Positions 16,811 through 25,858 of a DNA stretch of 64,000 nt are shown piece after piece. How positions within the stretch are numbered: the stretch's first letter is position 1; every line of letters begins with the position of its first letter. The notes under the pieces were generated by a model that made no database searches, was not told where the DNA came from, and saw only the letters and a program-made list of their open reading frames with translations. Made by a program: the position numbers and the translations under genes. The DNA lies in assembly GCA_964549945.1 (NCBI GenBank), contig CAZJXD010000005.1:43913-107912 (forward strand), written 5' to 3'. The DNA comes from B25-G16 sp964549945 (GTDB taxonomy: Bacteria > Desulfobacterota > DSM-4660 > Desulfatiglandales > B25-G16).

Positions 16811-17723
16811 TCCATGCGATCTCCGGATGTATGAGCTTCGCCATCTCCTCTAACCCGTCGATAATACGCGGCGCAGCCCTGTCTATGATGTCTGAATTGA
16901 TCAAGTACACGCGTCCTTTTTGCACTGCCGGTATCGCGCGCCACTGAAACCATTCCCTTCGTGCCCTCTCATACTCCCCGCCCTTTTCCATAGAAGAGAT
17001 AATGATCACCTCCGGTCCTCTTCTTATAACCTCCTCCAAACTGAGCCGGGGGTAGGTAACAGGCTGATCCTCAGCCAGGTTTCGGCCACCAGCCAGCTCG
17101 ATTATGTCATGGTGTGTCGTGCCGCGATTTACGCTCATAAGGGGTTTCGCGTTTATCACCAAAAGCACCAGCGGTCTGTCTCTGCCCCTCACCGCTTCTT
17201 TGACCCTCTCAACCCGCTCCCTCAGGAAGCCCACCCGCACTCTCGCCCTGCGGGCAATCCCACAAATCTCCCCTACTCTCTCTATTGCCTCAAGGACTTG
17301 GGTTACCCTTCGGGGATTCATCACGTACACGGGGATTCCGGCTTCCTCAAGCATTTCTACGTCCTCTCTCCTGTTCCCATCGACCGTGGCAATGACGAGA
17401 TCAGGATTCAAGGTCAGGACCTTTTCCACATTTACGTCCGTATAGGTGCCCACCCTTGGTTTTTCCCTGGCTTCCTCCGGGAAATAGCTGAATCGGGTAA
17501 CGCCTACGAGCCTGTCACTCAATCCGAGAAAATAGATCATCTCCGTGATGCTGGGCGCCAAGGAAACTATCCTCTCGGGAGAGGCACCCAATACCACCTT
17601 CCTTCCCAAGGAATCACGGAACGTGGCTGCCCGCAACTGCATCGGGGGGGAAAGGAGCGCGACGAAAAGGAGCGCCAGCAAAATCCTTAGGTGAAAATCA
17701 CATCTGCATGAGGCTTCCTTCAT
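16797..17723 (-). CDS. btuF: Periplasmic cobalamin-binding protein
   Basis: Counted from the ATG at 17723 the protein has 308 residues with a signal peptide (FHLRILLALLFVALLSPPMQ, cleavage near LRAA). The BtuF/PeriplasmicBP-2 family pattern RIVSLAPSITEMIYFLGLSD and VGTYTDVNVEKVLTLNPDLV is clear. A longer start at 17786 is excluded because it lies inside the terminator hairpin of the riboswitch. It delivers B12 to BtuCD, encoded directly downstream with overlapping ends. Confidence 0.93.
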   Translation of the reverse strand: MKEASCRCDFHLRILLALLFVALLSPPMQLRAATFRDSLGRKVVLGASPERIVSLAPSITEMIYFLGLSDRLVGVTRFSYFPEEAREKPRVGTYTDVNVEKVLTLNPDLVIATVDGNRREDVEMLEEAGIPVYVMNPRRVTQVLEAIERVGEICGIARRARVRVGFLRERVERVKEAVRGRDRPLVLLVINAKPLMSVNRGTTHHDIIELAGGRNLAEDQPVTYPRLSLEEVIRRGPEVIIISSMEKGGEYERARREWFQWRAIPAVQKGRVYLINSDIIDRAAPRIIDGLEEMAKLIHPEIAWNERH

Positions 17724-17765
17724 TGTTCGCCAAGTCCTTCGGTTCTCAAGCTCATGGATTAGTTT

Positions 17766-17799
17766 AAAAAAAATCCTTAAATCCATTTGGATTTAAGGA
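17766..17799 (-). terminator. Riboswitch-controlled intrinsic terminator before btuF
   Basis: On the minus strand TCCTTAAATCC and GGATTTAAGGA form a perfect 11-bp stem with loop AAAT, followed by eight T. It lies between the cobalamin aptamer (ending near 17851) and the btuF start at 17723. It is the expected expression platform: B12 binding should favour termination. Confidence 0.88.
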
Positions 17800-17850
17800 C
17801 TGCACCCTGTTTCCTTGATCCCTAAATAGCCGGCATCTACCGATAAAAAA

Positions 17851-18054
17851 CCCATCGCGGCAGGTCTTCTGACTCTCCCGGCTGCCTGGCTCGCCTTCCC
17901 ATTCCGCTCACAGCGGAACAGTGACTTTAATCCTCCGGAGAGGATATACCAGGAAGATAGCTTCCCCTCTCGCTTGATCGGGGCCGGGATTACAGCGGCG
18001 GGACCGTTCCCGATTTCCACGGGATTCCCTTTTGAACCACCCGGTACCGCTCAT
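17851..18054 (-). promoter_or_regulatory. Cobalamin riboswitch controlling btuFCD
   Basis: The minus strand carries the conserved cobalamin aptamer elements in order: GGTTCAAAAGGGAATCCCGT, then the core GTCCCGCCGCTGTAATCCC, then GAATGGGAAGGCGAGCC, and finally the B12 box GGGAGAGTCAGAAGACCTGC. A strong terminator follows at 17766-17799, so control is probably at transcription. The aptamer begins only about 50 bases after rpsU on the same strand. Flanking TCTACC/GGTAGA could extend P1. Confidence 0.95.
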
Positions 18055-18100
18055 GGTAGATCAAAGATTACTGTATGGCCTTCATGTGGAGAAAACCGTG

Positions 18101-18286
18101 CTAAAATTTCCTCATCTTCTTTCGGAGTCTTTTCGCTGCCTTTGCCTGTTTCTTCTTCCTCTGCACGCTCGGCTTGTCGTAGAACCTTCTCTCCTTTATC
18201 TCGGAGTAGAAACCCTCCTTTGAAAGCTTCCTCTTGAGATCTCGAATGGCCTTTTCTATTTGATTATTATATACGGTTACCTTCAT
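18101..18286 (-). CDS. rpsU: 30S ribosomal protein S21
   Basis: A 61-residue, strongly basic protein (MKVTVYNNQIEKAIRDLKRK, ending RLRKKMRKF). Length and the RDLKRKLSKEGFYSEIKERR pattern match S21, the small-subunit protein near the 3' end of 16S rRNA that helps initiation. It stands alone between RlmD and the btuFCD riboswitch on the minus strand; transcripts could run on into the riboswitch leader. Confidence 0.95.
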   Translation of the reverse strand: MKVTVYNNQIEKAIRDLKRKLSKEGFYSEIKERRFYDKPSVQRKKKQAKAAKRLRKKMRKF

Positions 18287-18433
18287 GAAACTGATGAAAT
18301 AATCGCGGGTTCACCTCCCTCTCTATCAATCATATTTTCGGAAAAAGAGCTCCACTCTTTTCCCCTGTTTGATCATATTAATTTAATTATATATATGAAG
18401 TTGTCTGATTGTGTCAATACTTTTATTCCTTTC

Positions 18434-19822
18434 TCAACTCCTCTCTAATCGAGCAACGGCTTCTATGTGGTAGGTATTGGGGAATAAGTCGATTGGCTGT
18501 ATCTCCTTGACCTCATAGAACTCCTTTAACAGCGCGATATCCCTGGCCATGGTGGTGGGATTGCACGAGACATAGATGATCCTATCGGGCAGCAGATGAA
18601 GAATATGCCCTATCACCTCCTTATGCATCCCCGTTCTCGGTGGATCGGTGATGAGCACATCGGGTTTGCTCACCGCACGGCACAGTAATAGCTTCACGTC
18701 CCCGCACAAAAACTCACAGTTCGCAAGGGCGTTCAGTTCGCAATTCCGCACGGCATCTGCTATCGCGCTCTCTGAACTATCGAAGCCGACTATCCTCGAT
18801 GCTCCTGAGGCCAGGAACGCCGAAACCGTTCCTATTCCACAGTAAAGATCAACGACGGTCTCCTTGCCGCTCAAGGAGGCGAACTCCTTTACCGCCTGAT
18901 ATAGCCTCTCGGAAAGGTGCGGATTTGTCTGGAGAAAGGAATGGGTTGATACCTGAAAGCTGTAGGGGCCTAGCTTTTCCCTCATATACCCATCTCCTAT
19001 CAACGTGCTCTCCCACTCGCCAACTGCCGAACCCCCCTTTCTGGTATTGATAGTATTGACGATAGATACGATCTCGCTGAACCGATCACGGAGGATTGAT
19101 GCGAGTCCCTGGACAGATCCCTGCCCCTCCTCGCTCGTTACTATGTTCACCATCCACTCATTGAAGCGGTGAGAATGCCGCAACACCAAATATCGCCAGA
19201 ACCCCTGATGGCTTTTGAGCCCATAGACAGGCACGCCGCTTTGCCTCACGAACCCTTTGACCTCCCTTAATATCTCGTTACCCCTCTCCTCCTGCAGAAG
19301 GCACCCCTCGATATCTATGACCCTATCAAAGGTCCCCGGCACGTGAAGGCCGAGGGCAAGGCTCCTGTTCCCCGAGTCCTCTGTGCTCTGCTGAGGCAAT
19401 AGCCACCTCTTGTCCGAAAAGGAGAACTCCATCTTGTTTCGATACCCGAATATCCGTGGAGATGGCAAGACCTCATTCATCTTCAATCCAGTGATATCGG
19501 CAATATGACCGAGGGAGTCCGCGACAAAATCCTGCTTGTACTCGAGCTGTTTCTCGTAGTTTATACGCTGCCAGGTACAACCCCCGCAGTAGTCGCTATA
19601 TTGGCACGGGGGAATGATCCTGTGGGGCGAGGCCTCGATCAGCTCTTCGATCCTCGCCTCGGCGTAATTCCTTTTCACCTTCACCACCTGTGCGATAACC
19701 CTATCACCGGGGACAGCCCCCCAAACGAATAGCGCCATCCCTTTGAGATGGGCGAGCCCCCTACCCCCGTACACAACCTTCTCTATTTCTACCTCCGCCT
19801 TATCTCCTCTCTTGATACCCAT
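18434..19822 (-). CDS. rlmD: 23S rRNA (uracil-5-)-methyltransferase, RlmD/RumA family
   Basis: A 462-residue protein with an N-terminal TRAM domain (GDKAEVEIEKVVYGGRGLAH). Fe-S ligand cysteines follow in CQYSDYCGGCTWQ. The SAM-binding region shows VVDLYCGIGTVSAFLA, and the catalytic loop is LITDPPRTGMHKEV with IIYVSCNPTTMARD, which contains the nucleophilic cysteine. It methylates a uridine of 23S rRNA to ribothymidine; the exact position (U1939 or U747) cannot be told from sequence alone. AGGAAAG precedes the ATG. Confidence 0.92.
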   Translation of the reverse strand: MGIKRGDKAEVEIEKVVYGGRGLAHLKGMALFVWGAVPGDRVIAQVVKVKRNYAEARIEELIEASPHRIIPPCQYSDYCGGCTWQRINYEKQLEYKQDFVADSLGHIADITGLKMNEVLPSPRIFGYRNKMEFSFSDKRWLLPQQSTEDSGNRSLALGLHVPGTFDRVIDIEGCLLQEERGNEILREVKGFVRQSGVPVYGLKSHQGFWRYLVLRHSHRFNEWMVNIVTSEEGQGSVQGLASILRDRFSEIVSIVNTINTRKGGSAVGEWESTLIGDGYMREKLGPYSFQVSTHSFLQTNPHLSERLYQAVKEFASLSGKETVVDLYCGIGTVSAFLASGASRIVGFDSSESAIADAVRNCELNALANCEFLCGDVKLLLCRAVSKPDVLITDPPRTGMHKEVIGHILHLLPDRIIYVSCNPTTMARDIALLKEFYEVKEIQPIDLFPNTYHIEAVARLERS

Positions 19823-20047
19823 CTCGCTGCTTTCCTCTCATATATTTACACACCCTCACTTCCTGGGCATGGGCCAACCTTTGCGAGGGACTAACCCCTG
19901 TGGCCCGCTTACCAACCTGGATGGGAATTTTTAGGAAACTCTTCTTCCTGCGATCTCGGCTTCCGCTGTGCCTCTTGGCCTAGGCTTAAGCTATTTTACA
20001 TTTGTTTCTCACCGCCCTTATGGTATCTTGCCACAGGGGGAAGGTCA

Positions 20048-20854
20048 ATGCTGCGCTATCCAAACCTCGATCCAACAATAGTCGCCCTCGGTCCTCTTCA
20101 CATACGCTGGTACGGCGTAATGTACATCCTCGGCTTCATGGCCTCCTACCTTCTGGTGAGGTATCAGATCAGGAAAAAAGATCTCGACATTACCACCGGC
20201 ATGCTGAATGACCTCTTCCTGTATCTGGTGGTCGGCCTCATTGTCGGAGCCCGTATCGGTTACTGCATCGCCTATTATCTCCCCTTCTATCTCAGCTACC
20301 CGCTCAAGGTATTCGCGATCTGGGAAGGGGGGATGTCGTTTCATGGAGGCCTGATAGGCGTGGTGATCGCTGGGCTTATCTTCGTGCGGAGGCATGGATT
20401 CAGCTTCTGGGAATTTGCCGACCTTATCGTCGTAACCGCCCCCATAGGCTTAGGCCTCGGAAGGCTTGGCAATTTCCTCAACGCCGAGCTCTACGGCAGG
20501 GTAACCAACCTCCCCTGGGCGATGGTGTTTCCTTCAGCCGGAGACCTCCCCAGACATCCCTCGCAACTCTACGAATCTCTTCTCGAGGGCCTTCTGCTTT
20601 TCATGGTCCTCTGGTGGTTAAAGGATCGCCCCCTCAGGAAGGGAACCCTTTTCTGCCTGTTCCTTTTCCTCTACAGCATGGTTCGGTTTTTCGTAGAATT
20701 CTTCAGAGAACCAGACCCCCAGCTTGGATTGCTCTTCTCGTTAGTCACCATGGGCCAGATTCTCTCCATAATGATGGGTATCGGAGGTGTGCTTGCATGG
20801 TATCTCAGGCCAAAGGACGAACTCCCTACTCGAACTCCTCCTCCTTCATTGTAA
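20048..20854 (+). CDS. lgt: Prolipoprotein diacylglyceryl transferase
   Basis: A 268-residue, seven-helix membrane enzyme. The Lgt signature is present as APIGLGLGRLGNFLNAELYG, preceded by the HGG motif in MSFHGGLIGVVIAGL. It transfers diacylglycerol from phosphatidylglycerol to the lipobox cysteine of prolipoproteins, the first step in maturing Pal, CpoB and the Wza-like protein seen here. GGGGAAGG precedes the ATG. Its 3' end overlaps the 3' end of lptD, on the opposite strand, by 29 bp. Confidence 0.96.
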   Translation: MLRYPNLDPTIVALGPLHIRWYGVMYILGFMASYLLVRYQIRKKDLDITTGMLNDLFLYLVVGLIVGARIGYCIAYYLPFYLSYPLKVFAIWEGGMSFHGGLIGVVIAGLIFVRRHGFSFWEFADLIVVTAPIGLGLGRLGNFLNAELYGRVTNLPWAMVFPSAGDLPRHPSQLYESLLEGLLLFMVLWWLKDRPLRKGTLFCLFLFLYSMVRFFVEFFREPDPQLGLLFSLVTMGQILSIMMGIGGVLAWYLRPKDELPTRTPPPSL

Positions 20855-23078
20855 AGGTGCCCAACTTCCCAAATCCCAAAAGTGAGAAGGTGAACATAAT
20901 CCTCCTGTCTTCATCCAGATCCTCATAGAGAAGCCGTATGCCCCAACACTGTGACTGGTACTCTATCCAGTAGTTATCCTCAATGTCGTGTTTTTCTATG
21001 AGGTCCCTCATTCCCACTGCCCCAACGGATAGGCCGTACAAAAGGTGTATGGCGAGATCATAGTTCAACTGCTTGGTGCTATCCCTGGAGTATACGTAAT
21101 CTATTGAATAGCTATCCTTCCTCCCTCCGCTTCTCTTTACCATGAGGTCCAAGCCGATGCTCCCGGATGAGAGGTACTCCTCGTAATGGTTATAGTAGGC
21201 GCTTGCGGATAGATTGAGGGCGGGATAGGGGGTAAGGCTCAGCGTTGCCCCCAAAGGGCCAAAGGGCTTCCTCTCAACCCCAGGCGGCTTCTCCTCCATC
21301 GCCTCGTCGAGGTCATAGGGTTGCGTGAGCGTCAAATTCGCGCCCTGAGAGTAGGACCGCCTTCCCTCCTTGTCCTCCCTGCGCGCATCGATGTAGTTCT
21401 CGAGCGACAGGGACAACGAATTGGCCCTACCTAGGGTGTCTACCGGCTCAAACCACGGGCTGATCTCGCCTTCTTCCGGGTATGGTCGAAGGGTGTATGT
21501 GAGCGTGGGCTGAAACTTGTGCTTTACCTTTTTGACGGTCCCCCTCTCCACATCGAATACCCTCTCCAGTATCGTGGAAATTCCCAATCCCAATTCATAG
21601 GCGTCCTTTGTCTGCTTGAGTTTATGCCCCTGGTATTCCTCAATCCATTGCGTGGTAATGAGGTACTTGACCGAGGGCTCTATCTCGAGGTAGGGAATAG
21701 GCCACAGGGGATAGCTTATTGAGGGAGCAAGGGCCAATCTCTGCCCTCTGTAACCAGTCTCACGGTAGATAGAGCCGTAGTCCGATTCCAGTGAAAAGAA
21801 AACGGGGAGACCCAGTATTCTCCTTGGAAGAATTGCGAGATCCAATCCCGCCAAAGGCTGAGGGGTTGTATCCTTTTCCGGCCGTTCCGGTCTCTGGTAG
21901 TAACTGCTCAGGGCCTGCACGGAGAAATCCTGGAAATCCCTGCTAATCCTCAGTGCCGATCGCCTGGTTGGGGACTGAACCTCCTCCAACGGCCTTCCCG
22001 ATTCCTCATCCAGCTGCGCTCTAAACTCGGTTCCCACCGCAGGTCTTTGAAATTCTCTCAGGTAATCGTAATCGCTCACAAAATCCACATCGAGTCTGGT
22101 GACTATGCCAAAGGGTAATCTCTGATCAGCACGACCCCTGAACCAATACCGTTCCTTGTTGGTCCGCGGATACGGGCTGATCTTGAGCTCATCCTCACTG
22201 AACATGTCCTTCTCCTCCCTCTTGTCGGAAATGGTATCGTAGAGGAATGCGCCCTTTGAGTCGAGGCCTGTTACGTAACGAAACTCCAGGCCATGCTTGA
22301 AACCCCTCTCTGCCAGGTACCGCTCATAAAAGGTGGCGTCGGTCTGTTGTGATATCGCCCAGAAGAATGGGAGTTCGAAGTCCATACCGTTTCTCTTGGA
22401 GTACCCGATGCTCGGTGGCAAAAACCCGGTCTGTCTTTCTCTCTTTGCCGGGAAGATAATATAGGGGAAATACATAAGGGGAACACGCTTCACGAAAAAG
22501 GCCGCGTGCTTGGCAGTGCCGTAGCCCTCAATGGTAACTTCCGCCTCCGATCCTGTGATGGACCAGTCCGGGGATTCCCCATCGCACGAGGTAATCCTGC
22601 AACCCTTGACGAGATACGAGGCAGGACCTGTTTTCCATATTTCTTGACCGCGGATGTAGAAATGATTGGCCGTGAGAAACAGACTCCCATTCGACAGATG
22701 ACCTGTCCCTTCATTGAGATTAAATGTCCCTCTCTCACACCGTAGGATATCGCCTGCCGACGAAAGCCTTACATTGCCCTCTGCCCTTACAAACCCGGAC
22801 CTCCTGTCATAGGTCACCCTGTCCGCCGTGAGGATTTGGCCTTCCCTGGAAATAACCACCATTCCCTCTGCCAGATACAGCTCATTCTCTGCCAAGTTCA
22901 CTATCCTATCAGCGGTAATATGCCAGGGACGCATGTCTCCTTCGGCGCGGCAATGAGCCTTTCCGATAAAGAGCACCAAAAGGGCGATTGAGGTCATGAA
23001 CAATATCCGCCACCTGATCCCATGCAAGCCGGCCTTACAGCGACTCGGAACTCTGGGTTTTAGCAAGGAGGTCGGCAT
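20826..23078 (-). CDS. lptD: LPS-assembly outer-membrane protein LptD
   Basis: A 750-residue protein with a signal sequence (FMTSIALLVLFIGKAHCRAE). An OstA/LptD beta-jellyroll follows at about 50-180 (ITADRIVNLAENELYLAEGM, ILTADRVTYDRRSGFVRAEG). Then comes the large C-terminal barrel starting near VKRVPLMYFPYIIFPAKRER, the conserved P-x-FPYIxFP region. With LptE it inserts lipopolysaccharide into the outer leaflet. A later ATG at 22997 would give a shorter signal peptide. FolC lies 85 bp upstream on the same strand. Confidence 0.94.
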   Translation of the reverse strand: MPTSLLKPRVPSRCKAGLHGIRWRILFMTSIALLVLFIGKAHCRAEGDMRPWHITADRIVNLAENELYLAEGMVVISREGQILTADRVTYDRRSGFVRAEGNVRLSSAGDILRCERGTFNLNEGTGHLSNGSLFLTANHFYIRGQEIWKTGPASYLVKGCRITSCDGESPDWSITGSEAEVTIEGYGTAKHAAFFVKRVPLMYFPYIIFPAKRERQTGFLPPSIGYSKRNGMDFELPFFWAISQQTDATFYERYLAERGFKHGLEFRYVTGLDSKGAFLYDTISDKREEKDMFSEDELKISPYPRTNKERYWFRGRADQRLPFGIVTRLDVDFVSDYDYLREFQRPAVGTEFRAQLDEESGRPLEEVQSPTRRSALRISRDFQDFSVQALSSYYQRPERPEKDTTPQPLAGLDLAILPRRILGLPVFFSLESDYGSIYRETGYRGQRLALAPSISYPLWPIPYLEIEPSVKYLITTQWIEEYQGHKLKQTKDAYELGLGISTILERVFDVERGTVKKVKHKFQPTLTYTLRPYPEEGEISPWFEPVDTLGRANSLSLSLENYIDARREDKEGRRSYSQGANLTLTQPYDLDEAMEEKPPGVERKPFGPLGATLSLTPYPALNLSASAYYNHYEEYLSSGSIGLDLMVKRSGGRKDSYSIDYVYSRDSTKQLNYDLAIHLLYGLSVGAVGMRDLIEKHDIEDNYWIEYQSQCWGIRLLYEDLDEDRRIMFTFSLLGFGKLGTFTMKEEEFE

Positions 23079-23163
23079 CGTTCCGCTATCTCACCTCGAA
23101 GGTGAATACCCCTCTCATCAGGGATTTTTGTGCAATCTACCAATTTTACCGTGCTACCGATAT

Positions 23164-24486
23164 TCAAATATGTTCAACTGGATATCCGGTGGGATCGAGG
23201 CATGACTTCGCCTCGCCAACGGTGAACAGAGACCCGGTAATCAATATCAGGTCTCTTTCATCAGCCAGGGTCCTTGCCCTCTCGATAGCCGCCGATAAAG
23301 GAAACCTGACCTCACCAGTCCACCCAAGCTCCTCCGCAAACTTTTTTAATCGCTGGGGTTCGGCCGCCCTGTAGTAGGCTGGCCTGGTAAAGATCACCCT
23401 GCTGGCCAGAGGCAATATCTCCCTCAAAATAGGTGAGATCTCCTTATCCGCCATGATGCCCACCACCAACACGAGGTCCTTAAAATCGAAATCCCTCTTT
23501 ATTGAATCCGCGAGCGACCTCATGGCCGCGATATTGTGTGCACCATCGAGGACGATTGTTGGTCTCGAGGATACGATCTCGAGCCTTCCTGGCCAAAGGG
23601 GATCCGCGAGCCCTAATCGAATATTATCTTCGGAAACCGTGATCCCCTTTCCCTTGAGTATCTCCAGGGCCAAGAGGCACAACGCGGCATTCCTGTCTTG
23701 GAATTTCCCCTTAAGGCCGAGCGCAAGGTCGGTATACCTCTCCCTTACTCCGTAATAACCGAGAAGGCCCGATGCCAACCTGCGATAGCGCACATCGCGC
23801 CCTACCCTCCAGTATGGGGCGCCTCTCTCCTCGCACAGGGACTGAAGAAGCCTATTCACGGGCGCTTGACTTACGGCAGTCACCACATCAATCCCGCCCT
23901 TTATTATCCCGCCCTTCTCCCTCGCAATATCGATAATGGTGTTACCCAGAAATTGCCTGTGTTCCAACCCGATATTGGTAATCACCGAGACCATGGGGGT
24001 AATGACATTGGTGGCATCGAGGCGTCCGCCCATTCCCACTTCAATAATGCCGATATCAACGTTGCTGCGGGCAAAGTAGATGAGCGCCATCGCGGTGGTC
24101 ATCTCGAAGAAGGTGGGCGACTCCCTCTTGTCCGTGGCCTCATAGACCTCATTAATCAGCACGGCTGCCTGATCCCTGTCGATGCAAGCCTTATTGATCC
24201 GAAACCTCTCGGCAAACCTCACCAGGTGTGGCGAGGTGTAGAAGCCCACCTTAAGTCCCGATTTCAGAAGTATGGACTCCAACATGGCCCCCACCGATCC
24301 CTTGCCATTTGTTCCAGCGATATGGATGTATTGCTGACCATGGTGAGGGTTTCCAAATGCCCTTAGAAGATTAGAGGTTTTCGAGAGCCCGAATTTTACC
24401 CCGTACTTCTGGAGGCTGTAGAGCCTTGAGAGCGCCTCTTCGTATGCGGAATTCCGCCCCTCGGCACCTTTAGCTTGACTTACCAT
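23164..24486 (-). CDS. folC: Bifunctional folylpolyglutamate / dihydrofolate synthase
   Basis: A 440-residue Mur-ligase-fold enzyme. The ATP loop is IAGTNGKGSVGAMLESILL, the family helix is FYTSPHLVRFAERFRIN, and the central motif GRLDATNVITPMVSVITNIG is followed by VLDGAHNIAAMRSL. It adds glutamates to (dihydro)folate in the cytoplasm. Length is typical. It precedes lptD on the same strand. No strong ribosome-binding site is seen before the ATG. Confidence 0.94.
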   Translation of the reverse strand: MVSQAKGAEGRNSAYEEALSRLYSLQKYGVKFGLSKTSNLLRAFGNPHHGQQYIHIAGTNGKGSVGAMLESILLKSGLKVGFYTSPHLVRFAERFRINKACIDRDQAAVLINEVYEATDKRESPTFFEMTTAMALIYFARSNVDIGIIEVGMGGRLDATNVITPMVSVITNIGLEHRQFLGNTIIDIAREKGGIIKGGIDVVTAVSQAPVNRLLQSLCEERGAPYWRVGRDVRYRRLASGLLGYYGVRERYTDLALGLKGKFQDRNAALCLLALEILKGKGITVSEDNIRLGLADPLWPGRLEIVSSRPTIVLDGAHNIAAMRSLADSIKRDFDFKDLVLVVGIMADKEISPILREILPLASRVIFTRPAYYRAAEPQRLKKFAEELGWTGEVRFPLSAAIERARTLADERDLILITGSLFTVGEAKSCLDPTGYPVEHI

Positions 24487-24647
24487 CGGCTAACTCTACA
24501 ATAGTATTTTCAGGTCTTCATGCCTCCAAAGAATCAAGTTAAGTAGATGACATGCCAGATGATTACGGGAGGCACGGGGCATGATACTAAAAATGCCATA
24601 TAGGCACAATCTATATTTCCCTTAAACGAAAAAGCAGGAAAAGAATA

Positions 24648-25826
24648 ATGGCAACGATTGAGACTGGTTTGGATCAATTCAAGAATGAATGCTGGAGAAG
24701 GTTCAGGGGACAATCGTTGGGGCTTCTGGCGAATCAGGCGTCGGTAGATGGAAATCTAGTGAACGCGAAGGAGGTGATCTCCTCCATCCTTCCAAGACAG
24801 CTCAAGTTCCTCTTAGGGCCGCAACACGGATTTTGGGGTGAGGACCAGGATAACATGGTCGAAACAGAGGACAGCTTCGATCCCGAGTTACACATTCCCG
24901 TGGTAAGCCTCTATGGAACCAAGATCGCCAGGCTACCCCAAATACTCGATAGCGTGGACCTCCTGATCATCGACCTTCAGGATGTGGGGACAAGGGTATA
25001 TACCTTTATCGGCACCATGCTCCAATGCCTCAAGGATGCCGCCAAAGCGGGGAAAGGGGTGCTTATCCTGGATAGACCGAACCCTTTGGGAGGGGCAATC
25101 GTTGAGGGCAACCTCTTGCGAATGGAGTTTGCCTCGCTCGTGGGGCCATTCATCCTTCCCATGCGTCATGGGATGACCATTGGAGAACTCGCATACCTCT
25201 TTAATGATGCCCTAAAGATAGGTTGCGATATTGCCGTGCTGCCCCTCAAGGGCTGGCGACGGCATATGCTATGGAAGGACTTAGGGCGGAGATGGGTTAT
25301 GCCATCTCCCAACATGCCGCTCTTTGCCACGGCCCAGGTTTATCCGGGGCAGATCCTCTGGGAGGGCACGAATATCTCAGAGGGAAGGGGGACCTGTCGC
25401 CCATTCGAGATATTTGGGGCCCCTTTTTTAGACCCAGTTACCATGAAGAAGGGCCTCTCCTATAGGCATCTCGCTGGATGTTGTCTACGTGAATACTGGT
25501 TTCGGCCAACCTTTAATAAGTGGGAAGGGCAGCGCTGCGGTGGCTTCATGATCCACGTGCTGGACCCCTATGTGTATCGGCCTTTCCGGACATCGCTCGC
25601 CTTGCTCAAGGCGGTAATGGAGATCTTCGGCGAGTATTTTTCATGGCGGGAGCCACCCTATGAATATGAGTTCGATCGCCTCCCCATAGACCTTCTCTTT
25701 GGAGATTCCTCCATAAGGATGGGCCTCGAGAGCGGAATGGACGTAGATGATATACTCAAGGGCTGCTCTCAAGGACTTGAGGAGTTCCTGGAGGTCAGGA
25801 GACCGTTCCTCGGTTATGAAGAGTAG
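24648..25826 (+). CDS. DUF1343 protein, NamZ-like exo-beta-N-acetylmuramidase
   Basis: The 392-residue sequence matches the DUF1343/NamZ family: LGLLANQASVDGNLVNAKEV, FLLGPQHGFWGEDQDNMVET, DLLIIDLQDVGTRVYTFIGT and WEGTNISEGRGTCRPFEIFG. Characterised members remove the terminal N-acetylmuramic acid from peptidoglycan fragments. There is no N-terminal signal peptide here (MATIETGLDQF), so a cytoplasmic role in wall recycling is more likely than secretion. AGGAAAAG precedes the ATG. It is convergent with the Tol-Pal operon and has no sugar-kinase partner nearby. Confidence 0.85.
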   Translation: MATIETGLDQFKNECWRRFRGQSLGLLANQASVDGNLVNAKEVISSILPRQLKFLLGPQHGFWGEDQDNMVETEDSFDPELHIPVVSLYGTKIARLPQILDSVDLLIIDLQDVGTRVYTFIGTMLQCLKDAAKAGKGVLILDRPNPLGGAIVEGNLLRMEFASLVGPFILPMRHGMTIGELAYLFNDALKIGCDIAVLPLKGWRRHMLWKDLGRRWVMPSPNMPLFATAQVYPGQILWEGTNISEGRGTCRPFEIFGAPFLDPVTMKKGLSYRHLAGCCLREYWFRPTFNKWEGQRCGGFMIHVLDPYVYRPFRTSLALLKAVMEIFGEYFSWREPPYEYEFDRLPIDLLFGDSSIRMGLESGMDVDDILKGCSQGLEEFLEVRRPFLGYEE

Positions 25827-25858
25827 CTCATTGTGGGTGTGGAATAATCCTTGGCTTT

